Shown here: positions 54,221 through 62,340 of the stretch, in pieces
Position numbering within the stretch: position 1 is the first letter of the stretch
Layout: every line of letters starts with the position of its first letter
Assembly: GCF_019297835.1 (NCBI RefSeq)
Contig: NZ_CP079203.1
Coordinates: 186,001 to 250,000 of the forward strand
Length of the DNA: 64,000 nucleotides
Origin: Sphingomonas sanguinis
Lineage (GTDB): Bacteria; Pseudomonadota; Alphaproteobacteria; Sphingomonadales; Sphingomonadaceae
Direction of reading: 5' to 3'
Made by a program: the position numbers and the translations under genes
The notes under the pieces: model-generated
Databases searched by the model: none
What the model was told of the DNA's origin: nothing
The model's input: only the letters and a program-made list of their open reading frames with translations

Positions 54221-55330
54221 TCAGTTCTCCGGCACGATCAGGTCGAAGGCTGAGGTGGCCATGACCTGGCCGTTGACGAGCAACTCGACTTCATGGCGGC
54301 CGGGATGGTGGCGGCGGGTGCTGAAATCGCGGATCGTCTGCCGGGCTCGAAGCGTCGCCGATGTCGATCCGGCGAGGTCGAAGGTCTTGAGCTTGAAGAC
54401 CTTGCCCGCCGTCTTGCCCGCCCCCCGCGCATAATGAAGGCGGTAATCGACCACGAGGCGCTGGTCGGAGGCGGCCAGCGACGACAGCGACACCGTGATC
54501 GCGATCGCCTCGCCGAGCTGAACGACCGGCGGTTCGACCGCGAAGCGATCGACGCGGACCTCCGCGCCGTGGCGCACGCCGATCAGCGCCAGCGCACCCG
54601 GATCGCCTTTCTTGATGAGGCTGCGTAGCGCGTGGCGGATGATCCAGGCCGTTTCCGGCGCTTGGGGCTCCCAGCCTTGCAGATGGTCGACCAGCCACTC
54701 AGGACGGTCCTTGCCGATATCGTTCAGATGGTTGGCGACCGACTTGCGGACATAGAGGCTGGGGTCGGACTTCAACGCATCGAGGATCGGGGCGGCCAGC
54801 GTCGGATCGTCCTTCAGCGCAGGAACGCGTGACGCCCAGGGCAGGCGTGGTCGGCTACCTTCGCTGGCGAGGCGGCGGACATGCTCGTTCGCGTCCCCGG
54901 TCCAACGCAGCATCTGCGCTAGCGTCCGTTCGGGATCGGCGGCCAGGAACGGGCGGATGGCGAACTCGGCCGAGCCGAAGCGGGTGAGGTCGGCGAGCGC
55001 CTCCATCGATCGCTTGAAATCGCCAAGCCCTTGCCGCGCGACGAACTCGGTGACGGCGATGGCCTGAAAACCGTGGGTCAGGCGCGGGGCGATCGCGCGG
55101 ACGACCTCCAGCGCGGTCGCATAGTCGGTCGGAAGGGCCGCATGGAGCGCGTCGGCGATGTGCCGCACGCGTTCCATAATCGACAGCGGCTCCAACCCGT
55201 CCAGCGCCGCACCCATAAAGGCGTCCCGGTCGAAGACCAGCGACGCCGCCGCGCCTGCATCGGCGATGATCGCCACCGCCTCGGCCCCCAGAAGGTCTTT
55301 GAGGAGGGGATAGGTTTTCTGGTCGCTCAT
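54221..55330 (-). CDS. AlkC/AlkD-like DNA alkylation-repair glycosylase (HEAT-like repeat)
   Basis: 369 aa. The N-terminal two thirds is all-helical HEAT-like: RVRHIADALHAALPTDYATA, TEFVARQGLGDFKRSMEALA, FGSAEFAIRPFLAADPERTL and SDPSLYVRKSVANHLNDIGK. The last motif, with NDIGKDRPEWL, is typical of AlkC/AlkD DNA-binding repeats. Residues from about 255 are beta-rich (VDRFAVEPPVVQLGEAIAIT), like the Ig-like domain reported for AlkC. The enzyme removes alkylated bases such as 3-methyladenine without flipping them. It stands alone. A separate protein-scaffold role cannot be excluded, but the repeat signature is strong. Confidence 0.87.
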   Translation of the reverse strand: MSDQKTYPLLKDLLGAEAVAIIADAGAAASLVFDRDAFMGAALDGLEPLSIMERVRHIADALHAALPTDYATALEVVRAIAPRLTHGFQAIAVTEFVARQGLGDFKRSMEALADLTRFGSAEFAIRPFLAADPERTLAQMLRWTGDANEHVRRLASEGSRPRLPWASRVPALKDDPTLAAPILDALKSDPSLYVRKSVANHLNDIGKDRPEWLVDHLQGWEPQAPETAWIIRHALRSLIKKGDPGALALIGVRHGAEVRVDRFAVEPPVVQLGEAIAITVSLSSLAASDQRLVVDYRLHYARGAGKTAGKVFKLKTFDLAGSTSATLRARQTIRDFSTRRHHPGRHEVELLVNGQVMATSAFDLIVPEN

Positions 55331-55363
55331 ACCGGTCGCCTATCCCATATCCCGCCTCCGGCG

Positions 55364-57004
55364 CTACTCGACCGTGACCATCGTGACCGAGCGTGCGGGC
55401 ACGGTCAGGGTCAGGCGGTCGCCGTCGATCGCGATCCCCTGCACCGGCTGCGGCAGGAAGGGATCGGGCTGGCCGAACTCCACCTTGCGGTCGATCCGGT
55501 CGGCGGTGATCGCGGACGCCTGCGCGCGCCGCCCGGACAGGCCGGTGGCCACCATTTCGACCGGCGCGGGCTTGTCGGGATCGAGATTGACTATCGACAC
55601 ATGCAGCTTGCCCGCCGCATCCCGCGAGGCGGAGGCGCTGACCGTCGGCAGGTGCGTCGTGCCCTGGACATAATCCGGCGTATCGACATCGACCGGCACC
55701 TGCGTCGCGCCCTGGTGCACCTTGTACAGGTCGAAGACGTGCCAGGTCGGCGTCACCACCATCTCCTTACCGCGCGTCAGGATCAGCGACTGGATGACGT
55801 TCACCATCTGCGCGATATTGGCCATCCGCACCCGGTCGGCATGGTTGTTGAAGATGTTGAGGCTCAACCCCGCGATCACCGCGTCGCGCAGCGTGCTTTC
55901 CAGATAGAGGGCGGAGGGCGCGTCCTTCTCGCTGTTGAACCAGGCACCCCATTCGTCGACGACCAGCGCGACCTTCTTTTCGGGGTCGTAGCGGTCCATG
56001 ATCGCGGCGTGGCGGCGGACCATCTCGTCGGTCAGCTGCGCCCGGCCCAGCGCCTTGGCCCAGTCGTCGCGGGTGAAGCCGACATTGCGGCCCTTGGCGT
56101 ACCAGTCATTGCCGGTGAAGGTGTAGAAGTGGAGCGACAGGCCCCACATCAGCGGCTTGGTGTCGATATAGGCCAGCGGTGTGGGGTTGGGCCGCCATTT
56201 CATCGCGCCGGCCATGACCTTTTCGGTCCACTCGTAATCGTCGGTGTCCGCGCCCACCGCGATCAGCTTGACCGGATCGCCGTGAAAGGTGCGAATGTTG
56301 GCGGCATATTGCCGATACTGGGCGACATAGGTTTCGGGCGTCATGTTGCCGCCGCAGCCCCAGCTCTCGTTGCCGACGCCGACATAGGGCACGTCCCACG
56401 CTGCGGCATGGCCGTTGGCCGCGCGCTCCGCCCCGGCCGAGCTTTCGGCGGGCGCGGTCATGTAGCGCAGCCACTCGTCGGCCTCGCGCACGCTGCCCGA
56501 GCCGACATTGACCGAGATGAAGGACTTTGCGCCGATCTGGCCCAGAAAGTCCATGAACTCATGCGTGCCGAAGGCATTGCGGTCGGGCGTGTTGCCCCAG
56601 GCGGCATTGATGCTGCGCGGCCGCTTCGCACGCGGGCCGATGCCGTCCCGCCAGTGATAGCCATCGGCAAAGCACCCGCCCGGCCAGCGGATCGCGGGCA
56701 CCTTCACCTGCCGCAGTGCCCGGGTCACGTCGTTGCGGATGCCGCGCGTGTTGGGGATTTGGGAGTCCTCGCCGACCCAGATGCCCTCATAGACGCCACG
56801 CCCGAGATGTTCGACAAATTGGCCGTAAATCTCAGGCGCGATCCGAGGGCCGGGGCGATCGGTGTGAAGCAACAGGGTGGTGCGCGGCGCCACTGCTTCG
56901 GACGCCGAAGGGACAGCAGATTGCGCGAGCGCGGGTGCACTCGATAGAGCTAGTGCCAAGCCGCTGACCCATGCCAAACGCCGCGCCATGGTGAATTTTC
57001 CCAC
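55364..57004 (-). CDS. GH51 alpha-L-arabinofuranosidase, exported
   Basis: 546 aa. A signal peptide (MARRLAWVSGLALALSSAPA) is followed by the catalytic TIM barrel. IYGQFVEHLGRGVYEGIWVG and PAIRWPGGCFADGYHWRDGI are family motifs. The acid/base is Glu213 in GVGNESWGCGG and the nucleophile Glu351 in LVVDEWGAWF. A C-terminal beta-sandwich (from about 415) ends ARSVTMVTVE. It releases arabinose from arabinan, arabinoxylan or rhamnogalacturonan side chains. Most GH51 enzymes are cytosolic, so the signal peptide is notable. I chose GTG 57004, seven bases after GGAGG, rather than ATG 56989. It stands alone here, divergent from the ClC gene. Confidence 0.93.
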   Translation of the reverse strand: MGKFTMARRLAWVSGLALALSSAPALAQSAVPSASEAVAPRTTLLLHTDRPGPRIAPEIYGQFVEHLGRGVYEGIWVGEDSQIPNTRGIRNDVTRALRQVKVPAIRWPGGCFADGYHWRDGIGPRAKRPRSINAAWGNTPDRNAFGTHEFMDFLGQIGAKSFISVNVGSGSVREADEWLRYMTAPAESSAGAERAANGHAAAWDVPYVGVGNESWGCGGNMTPETYVAQYRQYAANIRTFHGDPVKLIAVGADTDDYEWTEKVMAGAMKWRPNPTPLAYIDTKPLMWGLSLHFYTFTGNDWYAKGRNVGFTRDDWAKALGRAQLTDEMVRRHAAIMDRYDPEKKVALVVDEWGAWFNSEKDAPSALYLESTLRDAVIAGLSLNIFNNHADRVRMANIAQMVNVIQSLILTRGKEMVVTPTWHVFDLYKVHQGATQVPVDVDTPDYVQGTTHLPTVSASASRDAAGKLHVSIVNLDPDKPAPVEMVATGLSGRRAQASAITADRIDRKVEFGQPDPFLPQPVQGIAIDGDRLTLTVPARSVTMVTVE

Positions 57005-57138
57005 CCGTGATCCTCCCGTGACATTATTATTTTGTAAGAGTAATTCGGAGAATGCTCGGGAGCAACCTGTTCCATGCCTTATGCCACGGTCATTAACGAC
57101 GCTGGCAGGACCAATTGTTTGGCGACATAGCGAAGACC

Positions 57139-58878
57139 ATGTCCTTCCCTCGACTCTCACCATCCTGGTTCCGCCACCGGGTCCGATCGAGCGAGGCCAG
57201 CCTTGTCCTTCTCGCCATCGCGATCGGCGCGGCGGCGGGACTGCTCAGCGTGGCACAGGGCGTGATCGCGCGGGGTTTGCAGCGGTTGCTGTTCACGTTG
57301 GAGGCGGATCAGCGATTGAGCGCCACCGCGACAGTGCCCGTCTGGGGGTTGCTCGCCCTGCCGCTCGGCGGGTTGGTGCTGGTTCTGTTTTCGCGCGTAA
57401 CCGGCGCGCGCAAGCGGCGGCTGGTCGACGCGGTGGAGGCCAATGCGCTGCACGGCGGGCGTATGTCTTGGTCGGACAGTCTGGTGATTTCGGGGCAGAC
57501 GATCATCTCCAACGGCTTCGGCGCCTCGGTCGGGCTGGAGGCGGCCTATGCGCAGCTGGGGGCGGGGCTGGCCTCGATCACCGGGGGCTGGCTGAGACTG
57601 CGGCGCGGCGACCTGCGCGTACTGGTCGGGGCGGGGACCGGCGCGGCGATCGCGGGCGCGTTCGGGGCGCCGCTGGCGGGGGCATTCTATGCCTTCGAAA
57701 TCGTGATCGGTGCCTATACCCCCGCCGCCATCGCACCCGTCGCCGCCGCGACGCTGACCGGCGTGCTGGTGGCGCAGACGCTGGGGGCGCAACCCTATCT
57801 GGTCAATGCCGTCGCGGGTGAGGCGGTGCTGACCCATCACTACCTTATCTATGCGGGGCTGGGAGCGGTGGCGGCGGCGCTGGGCATCGTGCTGATGCGC
57901 GCGGTCGCGGAGATGGAGACGCTGACGCGTAGCCTGCCCATCCCGGCAGCGTGGCGGCCGGTGCTGGGTGGATTCCTGCTGATCCCGTTAGCGTGGCTGA
58001 CGCCGCAGATCCTGTCGGCGGGGCACGGGGCGCTGCATCTCGACCTGGAATATGGCCTGCCGCTCAGCTTCCTCGCCGCCATCTTCGTCATGAAGAGCGC
58101 AGCATCGATCGTGTCGCTGGGTTTCGGTTTTCGTGGCGGCCTGTTCTTCGCCTCGCTATTCCTCGGCAGCCTGCTCGGCCATATCTATGCCGATCTGATC
58201 GGCCTGATGGTCGGCACGCCGGTCGTCGATCCGCAAAATGCCGCGCTGGTCGGCATGGCGGCCTTCGCTGTGGCGGTCGTCGGTGGGCCGATGACCATGG
58301 CGATGCTGGTTCTGGAGGCGACGCACGACTTCTCGCTGGCGGGGGCGGCGATCGCGGCCTCGCTGGTCACGACGACCATCGTGCGCGAGACGTTCGGCTA
58401 TTCCTTCTCGACCTGGCGGCTCCATCTGCGTGGCGAGACGATCAAGAGCGCGCGCGATGTCGGCTGGATGCGCACCCTGACCGCTGGCCGCATGATGCGC
58501 CGGGTCGAGCGGGCGACGCCCTCGGCATGGACCATCGCCGAATTTCGCCGTGCCTTTCCACTGGGATCGACCAGTCGTGTCGTGCTGGTCGACGAAAAGG
58601 ATCATTATGCCGGGATCGTCCAGACCGCGCGGGCCTATGTCGACGGGCTGGACCCGGCCGAGCCGGTCGCGACGCTCGCCATCCAGCGCGATCATGCGCT
58701 GACGCCCGAGGCGGATGTGAAGGCGGTCATGCGCGCGCTCGACGCAGCGGGTGCCGACGAAATGGCGGTCGTCGGCCCGGACCGGACGGTGCTGGGCCTG
58801 TTGTCCGAACCCTATGTCCGCCGCCGCTACGCCGAGGAGATGGACAAGGCGCAGCGAGCGCTGTTCGGCGAGGATTGA
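57139..58878 (+). CDS. ClC-family chloride channel/antiporter with C-terminal CBS domains
   Basis: 579 aa. The membrane part (about residues 25-420) has the ClC helices. The gating-glutamate motif appears as GFGASVGLEAAYAQLG with Glu134. The third selectivity motif is GFRGGLFFASLFLG, a variant of GGxFAPSL, and the GSGIP region is diverged (VEANALHGGRMSW). The cytosolic end (about 440-579) holds a CBS pair, with VVLVDEKDHYAGIVQTA and DEMAVVGPDRTVLGLLSEPY. It moves chloride or fluoride, possibly with proton exchange. ATG 57139 is preferred; TTG 57115 is in frame. A composite palindrome follows the stop. Confidence 0.92.
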   Translation: MSFPRLSPSWFRHRVRSSEASLVLLAIAIGAAAGLLSVAQGVIARGLQRLLFTLEADQRLSATATVPVWGLLALPLGGLVLVLFSRVTGARKRRLVDAVEANALHGGRMSWSDSLVISGQTIISNGFGASVGLEAAYAQLGAGLASITGGWLRLRRGDLRVLVGAGTGAAIAGAFGAPLAGAFYAFEIVIGAYTPAAIAPVAAATLTGVLVAQTLGAQPYLVNAVAGEAVLTHHYLIYAGLGAVAAALGIVLMRAVAEMETLTRSLPIPAAWRPVLGGFLLIPLAWLTPQILSAGHGALHLDLEYGLPLSFLAAIFVMKSAASIVSLGFGFRGGLFFASLFLGSLLGHIYADLIGLMVGTPVVDPQNAALVGMAAFAVAVVGGPMTMAMLVLEATHDFSLAGAAIAASLVTTTIVRETFGYSFSTWRLHLRGETIKSARDVGWMRTLTAGRMMRRVERATPSAWTIAEFRRAFPLGSTSRVVLVDEKDHYAGIVQTARAYVDGLDPAEPVATLAIQRDHALTPEADVKAVMRALDAAGADEMAVVGPDRTVLGLLSEPYVRRRYAEEMDKAQRALFGED

Positions 58879-58890
58879 CCGGGCTTGTTT

Positions 58891-59015
58891 CATTCCTCCC
58901 CTGTAAGGGGAGGGGGACCATCCGCAGGATGGTGGAGGGGTGTCACCCTTCTCGATAGCGAGACACCCCTCCGTCAGGCCTTCGGCCTGCCACCTCCCCT
59001 TGCAGGGGAGGAATG
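58891..59015. repeat. Composite palindromic repeat, copy 1 (125 bp)
   Basis: The ends are a perfect 12-bp inverted repeat: CATTCCTCCCCT (58891-58902) and AGGGGAGGAATG (59004-59015). Inside are GGGGAGGGGGACC, a small hairpin (ACCATCC with GGATGGT), GTGGAGGGGTGTC with GACACCCCTCC, and a CAGGCC/GGCCTG hairpin. The unit fills the space between the convergent ClC and DUF885 genes and could terminate both. A related unit is at 62205-62331. The pattern resembles dispersed intergenic palindromes of sphingomonads. Confidence 0.85.
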
Positions 59016-59023
59016 GGCCGGGT

Positions 59024-60832
59024 TCAGCGCACGCCGTCGATATAGCGGGTCACATTATCCGCCAGCACGTTCAGCGGAACGTTGCCGCCATCGACCACCG
59101 CCTGGTCGAAATCGCGCAGGTCATAGCGCGTCCCGAGCGCCTTTTGCGCGCGGGTGCGCTGCGACACGATCTCGGCCCGCCCGACCTCGTAGCCGCAGGC
59201 CTGACCCGGCCAGGCGCAATAGCGGTCCACCTCGCTCTCGGCATTGCTGCGCGGCAGGCCGGTGGCGGCGATGAACTCGGCCAGCGCCTTGTCCCGCGAC
59301 CAGCCGATCGCATGGATGCCGGTGTCGACGATCAGCCGCACCGCGCGCCACGCCAGACCCATCAGATAGCCGAGCCGCCCGGCAGGATCGTCGCGGTACA
59401 TGCCCAGCTCGTCCGCCAGCTGTTCGGAATAGAGCGCCCAGCCCTCCGAATAGGCGTTGAACGCCAGGATCGAGCGGATTAGCGGCAGCTTCTGCGCATA
59501 TTCGCCCTGCCAGACATGGCCCGGTATCCCCTCATGATAGACGAGATCGGGGATGGTAACGCGGTTGTGGATCGACGGATCGCCCAGATTCACCCAGACC
59601 TTGCCCGGCACGCTGCCGTCGATGGTGCCGGGGCCGCCATAGGCCGCAGGTGCGCCCGGTTCCTGGGCCACGGGCATCCGCCGGATTTCCAGATTGCCGC
59701 GCGCCAGACGCCGGAACGCATCGGGCAGGCGCGGCCGGATCGCGTCGATCCGCCCCTGCATATAGGCGACGATCTGCCGCCGTCCTTCGTCGCCATCGGG
59801 AAAGCCGATGCCGGGGCGCTTCTGGTAGGCGATGGTCCGCTCCGCGACGCTGCCCTGGGTTAGCCCTTCCTTGCGCAGGATCGCATCCATCTGCGCCTGG
59901 AGGTCGGCGAGGCGGGCGACGCCCATGGCGTGCAGGTCGGCCGCGCTGCGCCGCGTGGTCGTCCCGGCACGAAGGCCCCAGCCATACCATTCCGGCCCGT
60001 GCGGGCGGACATTCATGCCGGGTGCCGCGATGGCCACGCCGCGCTGCGCCTGCAACTCGGCCAGTTGCCGCTCCAGCGCGGGCACGATCGCCGAGCGCAC
60101 GATCTGCGCGGCACGGTTGGTCCAATCGCCCGGAATCGCGGTCGTCTTGCACGCGAGCGGGCCGATCAATGGGCCGTCGGCCTTCGCCGCCTCGGCAATG
60201 GTGCCGGTCATGCCCTTGATCGTCTTGTCGAGCAGGAAGGAGGGCGGTACCAACCCCTGTTCGCGTGCCTGCCGGATCCGCACCGTCTCTCCATCCAGCT
60301 GCGCGGGCATGGCGGCAAGGCGGGCGAGATAGGCCTCCGCATCGGCCTTGTCGCGAACCGGCTGGTCGCCGTCCAGCATCTGCGGCACGTCCAGCCAAGC
60401 GCCGACATTCTGGATGACGGCATAGGGCGTGTTCCGCCAGTCCCCGATCGTCGCGACGCCGTACGGCAGTGCCATGCCGTCCAGCGCGGTCCGGAACGCG
60501 CTTTCCACGACGGCGAGGCTGGTCAGCGTCGAAGGATCGAGCCCGGCGCGCGGCACCCGCGCGACCTGTTTCAGCGCATCGGTCAGGAAGTGCTGTCGCG
60601 CGGCGATGCCGGTGGGCGAGCGATCCTCCAGCCTGCGTCGCAGATCGGCATGGGTTCCGGTATCCACCCCGAGGGTCGTCGCCCGCTCAGGGACCAGTTC
60701 GAGCAACTGCCACGCCAGCCGATCGAGCAGTGCGCCCGCATCGCTGGCGGGGGCAGCGGCGCGTATGGAGGCGGAGGCGGAGAGGGCGGTGATGCCCGCC
60801 AGGGTTTCGCGACGGGAGAAAGAACTGGTCAT
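59024..60832 (-). CDS. Exported DUF885 family protein (putative metallohydrolase)
   Basis: 602 aa. The N-terminus SSFSRRETLAGITALSASAS looks like a Tat-type signal (RRE). The long helical body is typical of DUF885. The putative zinc site is in VYHEGIPGHVWQGE (HExxxxH-like), followed by AYSEGWALYSEQLADELGM, the family's second conserved block. VDRYCAWPGQACGYEVGRAE near the C-terminus is also characteristic. The family is thought to be related to M32/M2-like peptidases, but few members are characterised. It stands alone, convergent with ClC and divergent from the acid phosphatase. Confidence 0.9.
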   Translation of the reverse strand: MTSSFSRRETLAGITALSASASIRAAAPASDAGALLDRLAWQLLELVPERATTLGVDTGTHADLRRRLEDRSPTGIAARQHFLTDALKQVARVPRAGLDPSTLTSLAVVESAFRTALDGMALPYGVATIGDWRNTPYAVIQNVGAWLDVPQMLDGDQPVRDKADAEAYLARLAAMPAQLDGETVRIRQAREQGLVPPSFLLDKTIKGMTGTIAEAAKADGPLIGPLACKTTAIPGDWTNRAAQIVRSAIVPALERQLAELQAQRGVAIAAPGMNVRPHGPEWYGWGLRAGTTTRRSAADLHAMGVARLADLQAQMDAILRKEGLTQGSVAERTIAYQKRPGIGFPDGDEGRRQIVAYMQGRIDAIRPRLPDAFRRLARGNLEIRRMPVAQEPGAPAAYGGPGTIDGSVPGKVWVNLGDPSIHNRVTIPDLVYHEGIPGHVWQGEYAQKLPLIRSILAFNAYSEGWALYSEQLADELGMYRDDPAGRLGYLMGLAWRAVRLIVDTGIHAIGWSRDKALAEFIAATGLPRSNAESEVDRYCAWPGQACGYEVGRAEIVSQRTRAQKALGTRYDLRDFDQAVVDGGNVPLNVLADNVTRYIDGVR

Positions 60833-60890
60833 GCCCGCAGGATGACCGGCGCTTGGCCGCAGGTCAAACGGGGATGCAGGCGACTTGCCA

Positions 60891-60908
60891 CTGTAACATA
60901 TTGTTCAT
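60891..60908 (+). promoter_or_regulatory. Possible Pho-box-like element upstream of the acid phosphatase
   Basis: CTGTAAC-ATAT-TGTTCAT has the 7-4-7 layout of a PhoB box with an AT-rich spacer. It matches the CTGTCAT repeat at 5 of 7 and 4 of 7 positions. It lies 70 bp before the phosphatase ATG in the right direction. The match is weak and could be chance. Confidence 0.25.
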
Positions 60909-60978
60909 GCCCGTGTCGCTTTCCTGTCTTTCGACCGCCCTACCCACCGGCGGGTGAGCGAAAGGGGCGGGTGACATT

Positions 60979-62202
60979 ATGAAGAGTTTTTCGCGACTTG
61001 TGGGTGTGTCTGCCCTGGGACTGTTGCTGGCGGGGGCGGCATCCGCGCAGGAAACGGCTGCGCCGCCGGGATTGAAGCTCGATCGGGTCGTTCTGTTGAT
61101 GCGGCACGGCGTCCGCCCGCCGACCAAGTCTCCGCCGATGCCCGAAGGCACCGCTAACCAGCCCTGGCCGGACTGGCCGGTCGCGCCCGGCTATCTGACC
61201 CCGCACGGGCGCGTGGGCGTCGAGCGGCTGGGCGGCTATGACCGGCGCGTCTGGACGGCGGCGGGCCTGCTGCCCCGCTCGAGCTGTGCCGCGATCCGGA
61301 TCGTGGCCGACAGCGACGAGCGTACCATCCGCACGGCCGAGGCTTATGCCGGGACGCTGGAGCCGGGGTGCACGGTCGCGATCGAGCATAAACCGCAAGA
61401 CGTGGCCGATCCGATCTTCTCGCCGATCGATGAGCGTGCGGTGCCCTTCGACGCGGCCAAGGCGCGGGCGGCGGTGCTGGACGGGGCAGGGGGCGAGGCG
61501 GGCCTTGCCGCGCTCGACCGGCGGCTGGCGCCCGAGCTGGCGCGGCTGGATGCGATCCTTTGCGCGCCCGTATCGCCGACCTGCGGCGTGCGGCAGAAGC
61601 CTACCGGACTGGCCCCGGCCAAACCCGACAAACGCCCCAAGCTGACCGGCGCGGTCGATCGGGCGTCGACGGCGGCGCAGATCCTGCTGCTCGAATATGC
61701 CGAGGGCAAGCCGATGGCCGAGGTTGGCTGGGGCCGCGCGACGGCCGCCGATATCGAGCGGCTGGGCGTCTTCCATGCCGAGGAGTTCCGGCTGCTCGCC
61801 CGCCCGCGCTATGTCGCCAAGGCGAACATGGCGGGGATTGCGCCGTTGATCGTCCAGGGGCTGACGGCGGGCAAGGGGCCGGTGGTCACGATGATCTCGG
61901 GCCACGACACCAACATCGCCAGCCTGGGCGGGTTGCTCGACCTGCATTGGAAGGTGCCGGGGCTGGCGGCCGACGATCCCGCGCCGGGCGGGGCGATCGT
62001 GCTGGAGCGGTTGGTCGATGCGCGGGGACAGGCCTATGTTCGCGCGCTCTATCGGTCGCAGACTGTCGAGCAGATCCGCAAGCTGGCCGATCCGGGGGCG
62101 GAGGCGCCCTATGTCGCTGTGCTGCCGATCGCGGGCTGCAAGGCGCGGGGTATAGTGGGGCTCTGCACGATGCAGGCGTTCCAGGCGCAGCTTACCCGCT
62201 AA
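60979..62202 (+). CDS. Histidine acid phosphatase, exported (glucose-1-phosphatase/phytase-like)
   Basis: 407 aa. A signal peptide (LVGVSALGLLLAGAASAQ) precedes the histidine phosphatase fold. The catalytic RHGVRPP motif has Arg42, His43 and Arg46, and the proton donor is His309-Asp310 in SGHDTNIA. The bacterial branch-2 features include GYLTPHGRVGVERLG and SDERTIRTAEAYAG. Four or more Cys (SSCAA, PGCTV, ILCAP, PTCGV) probably form disulfides. It releases phosphate from sugar phosphates or phytate in the periplasm. It is convergent with a TonB receptor gene that may import the same class of ligand. Confidence 0.93.
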   Translation: MKSFSRLVGVSALGLLLAGAASAQETAAPPGLKLDRVVLLMRHGVRPPTKSPPMPEGTANQPWPDWPVAPGYLTPHGRVGVERLGGYDRRVWTAAGLLPRSSCAAIRIVADSDERTIRTAEAYAGTLEPGCTVAIEHKPQDVADPIFSPIDERAVPFDAAKARAAVLDGAGGEAGLAALDRRLAPELARLDAILCAPVSPTCGVRQKPTGLAPAKPDKRPKLTGAVDRASTAAQILLLEYAEGKPMAEVGWGRATAADIERLGVFHAEEFRLLARPRYVAKANMAGIAPLIVQGLTAGKGPVVTMISGHDTNIASLGGLLDLHWKVPGLAADDPAPGGAIVLERLVDARGQAYVRALYRSQTVEQIRKLADPGAEAPYVAVLPIAGCKARGIVGLCTMQAFQAQLTR

Positions 62203-62204
62203 AC

Positions 62205-62331
62205 CATTCCTCCCCAAACCCACTTGGGGAGGGGGACCGCCGCGCAGCGGTGGTGGAGGGGGAGGTGCCCCATGCCCCTCCACCACGCTCTTCGAGCGCG
62301 GTTGCCCTCCCCATCAAAGATGGGGAGGAAT
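62205..62331. repeat. Composite palindromic repeat, copy 2 (about 126 bp)
   Basis: ATTCCTCCCC (62206-62215) and GGGGAGGAAT (62322-62331) are the outer inverted repeat. The interior has GGGGAGGGGGACC, an ACCGCCGCGCAGCGGTGGT hairpin, GTGGAGGGGGAGG, CCCCTCCACC and a CGCTCTTCGAGCG hairpin. Order and spacing match the copy at 58891-59015, although hairpin sequences differ. It fills the gap between the convergent acid phosphatase and TonB receptor genes. Confidence 0.85.
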
Positions 62332-62340
62332 TGGCGGGCC

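Noticed and set aside
55031..56947. A 638-codon plus-strand open frame opposite the GH51 and AlkC-like genes
   Set aside because: It spans two genuine genes in antisense and has no recognisable domain.
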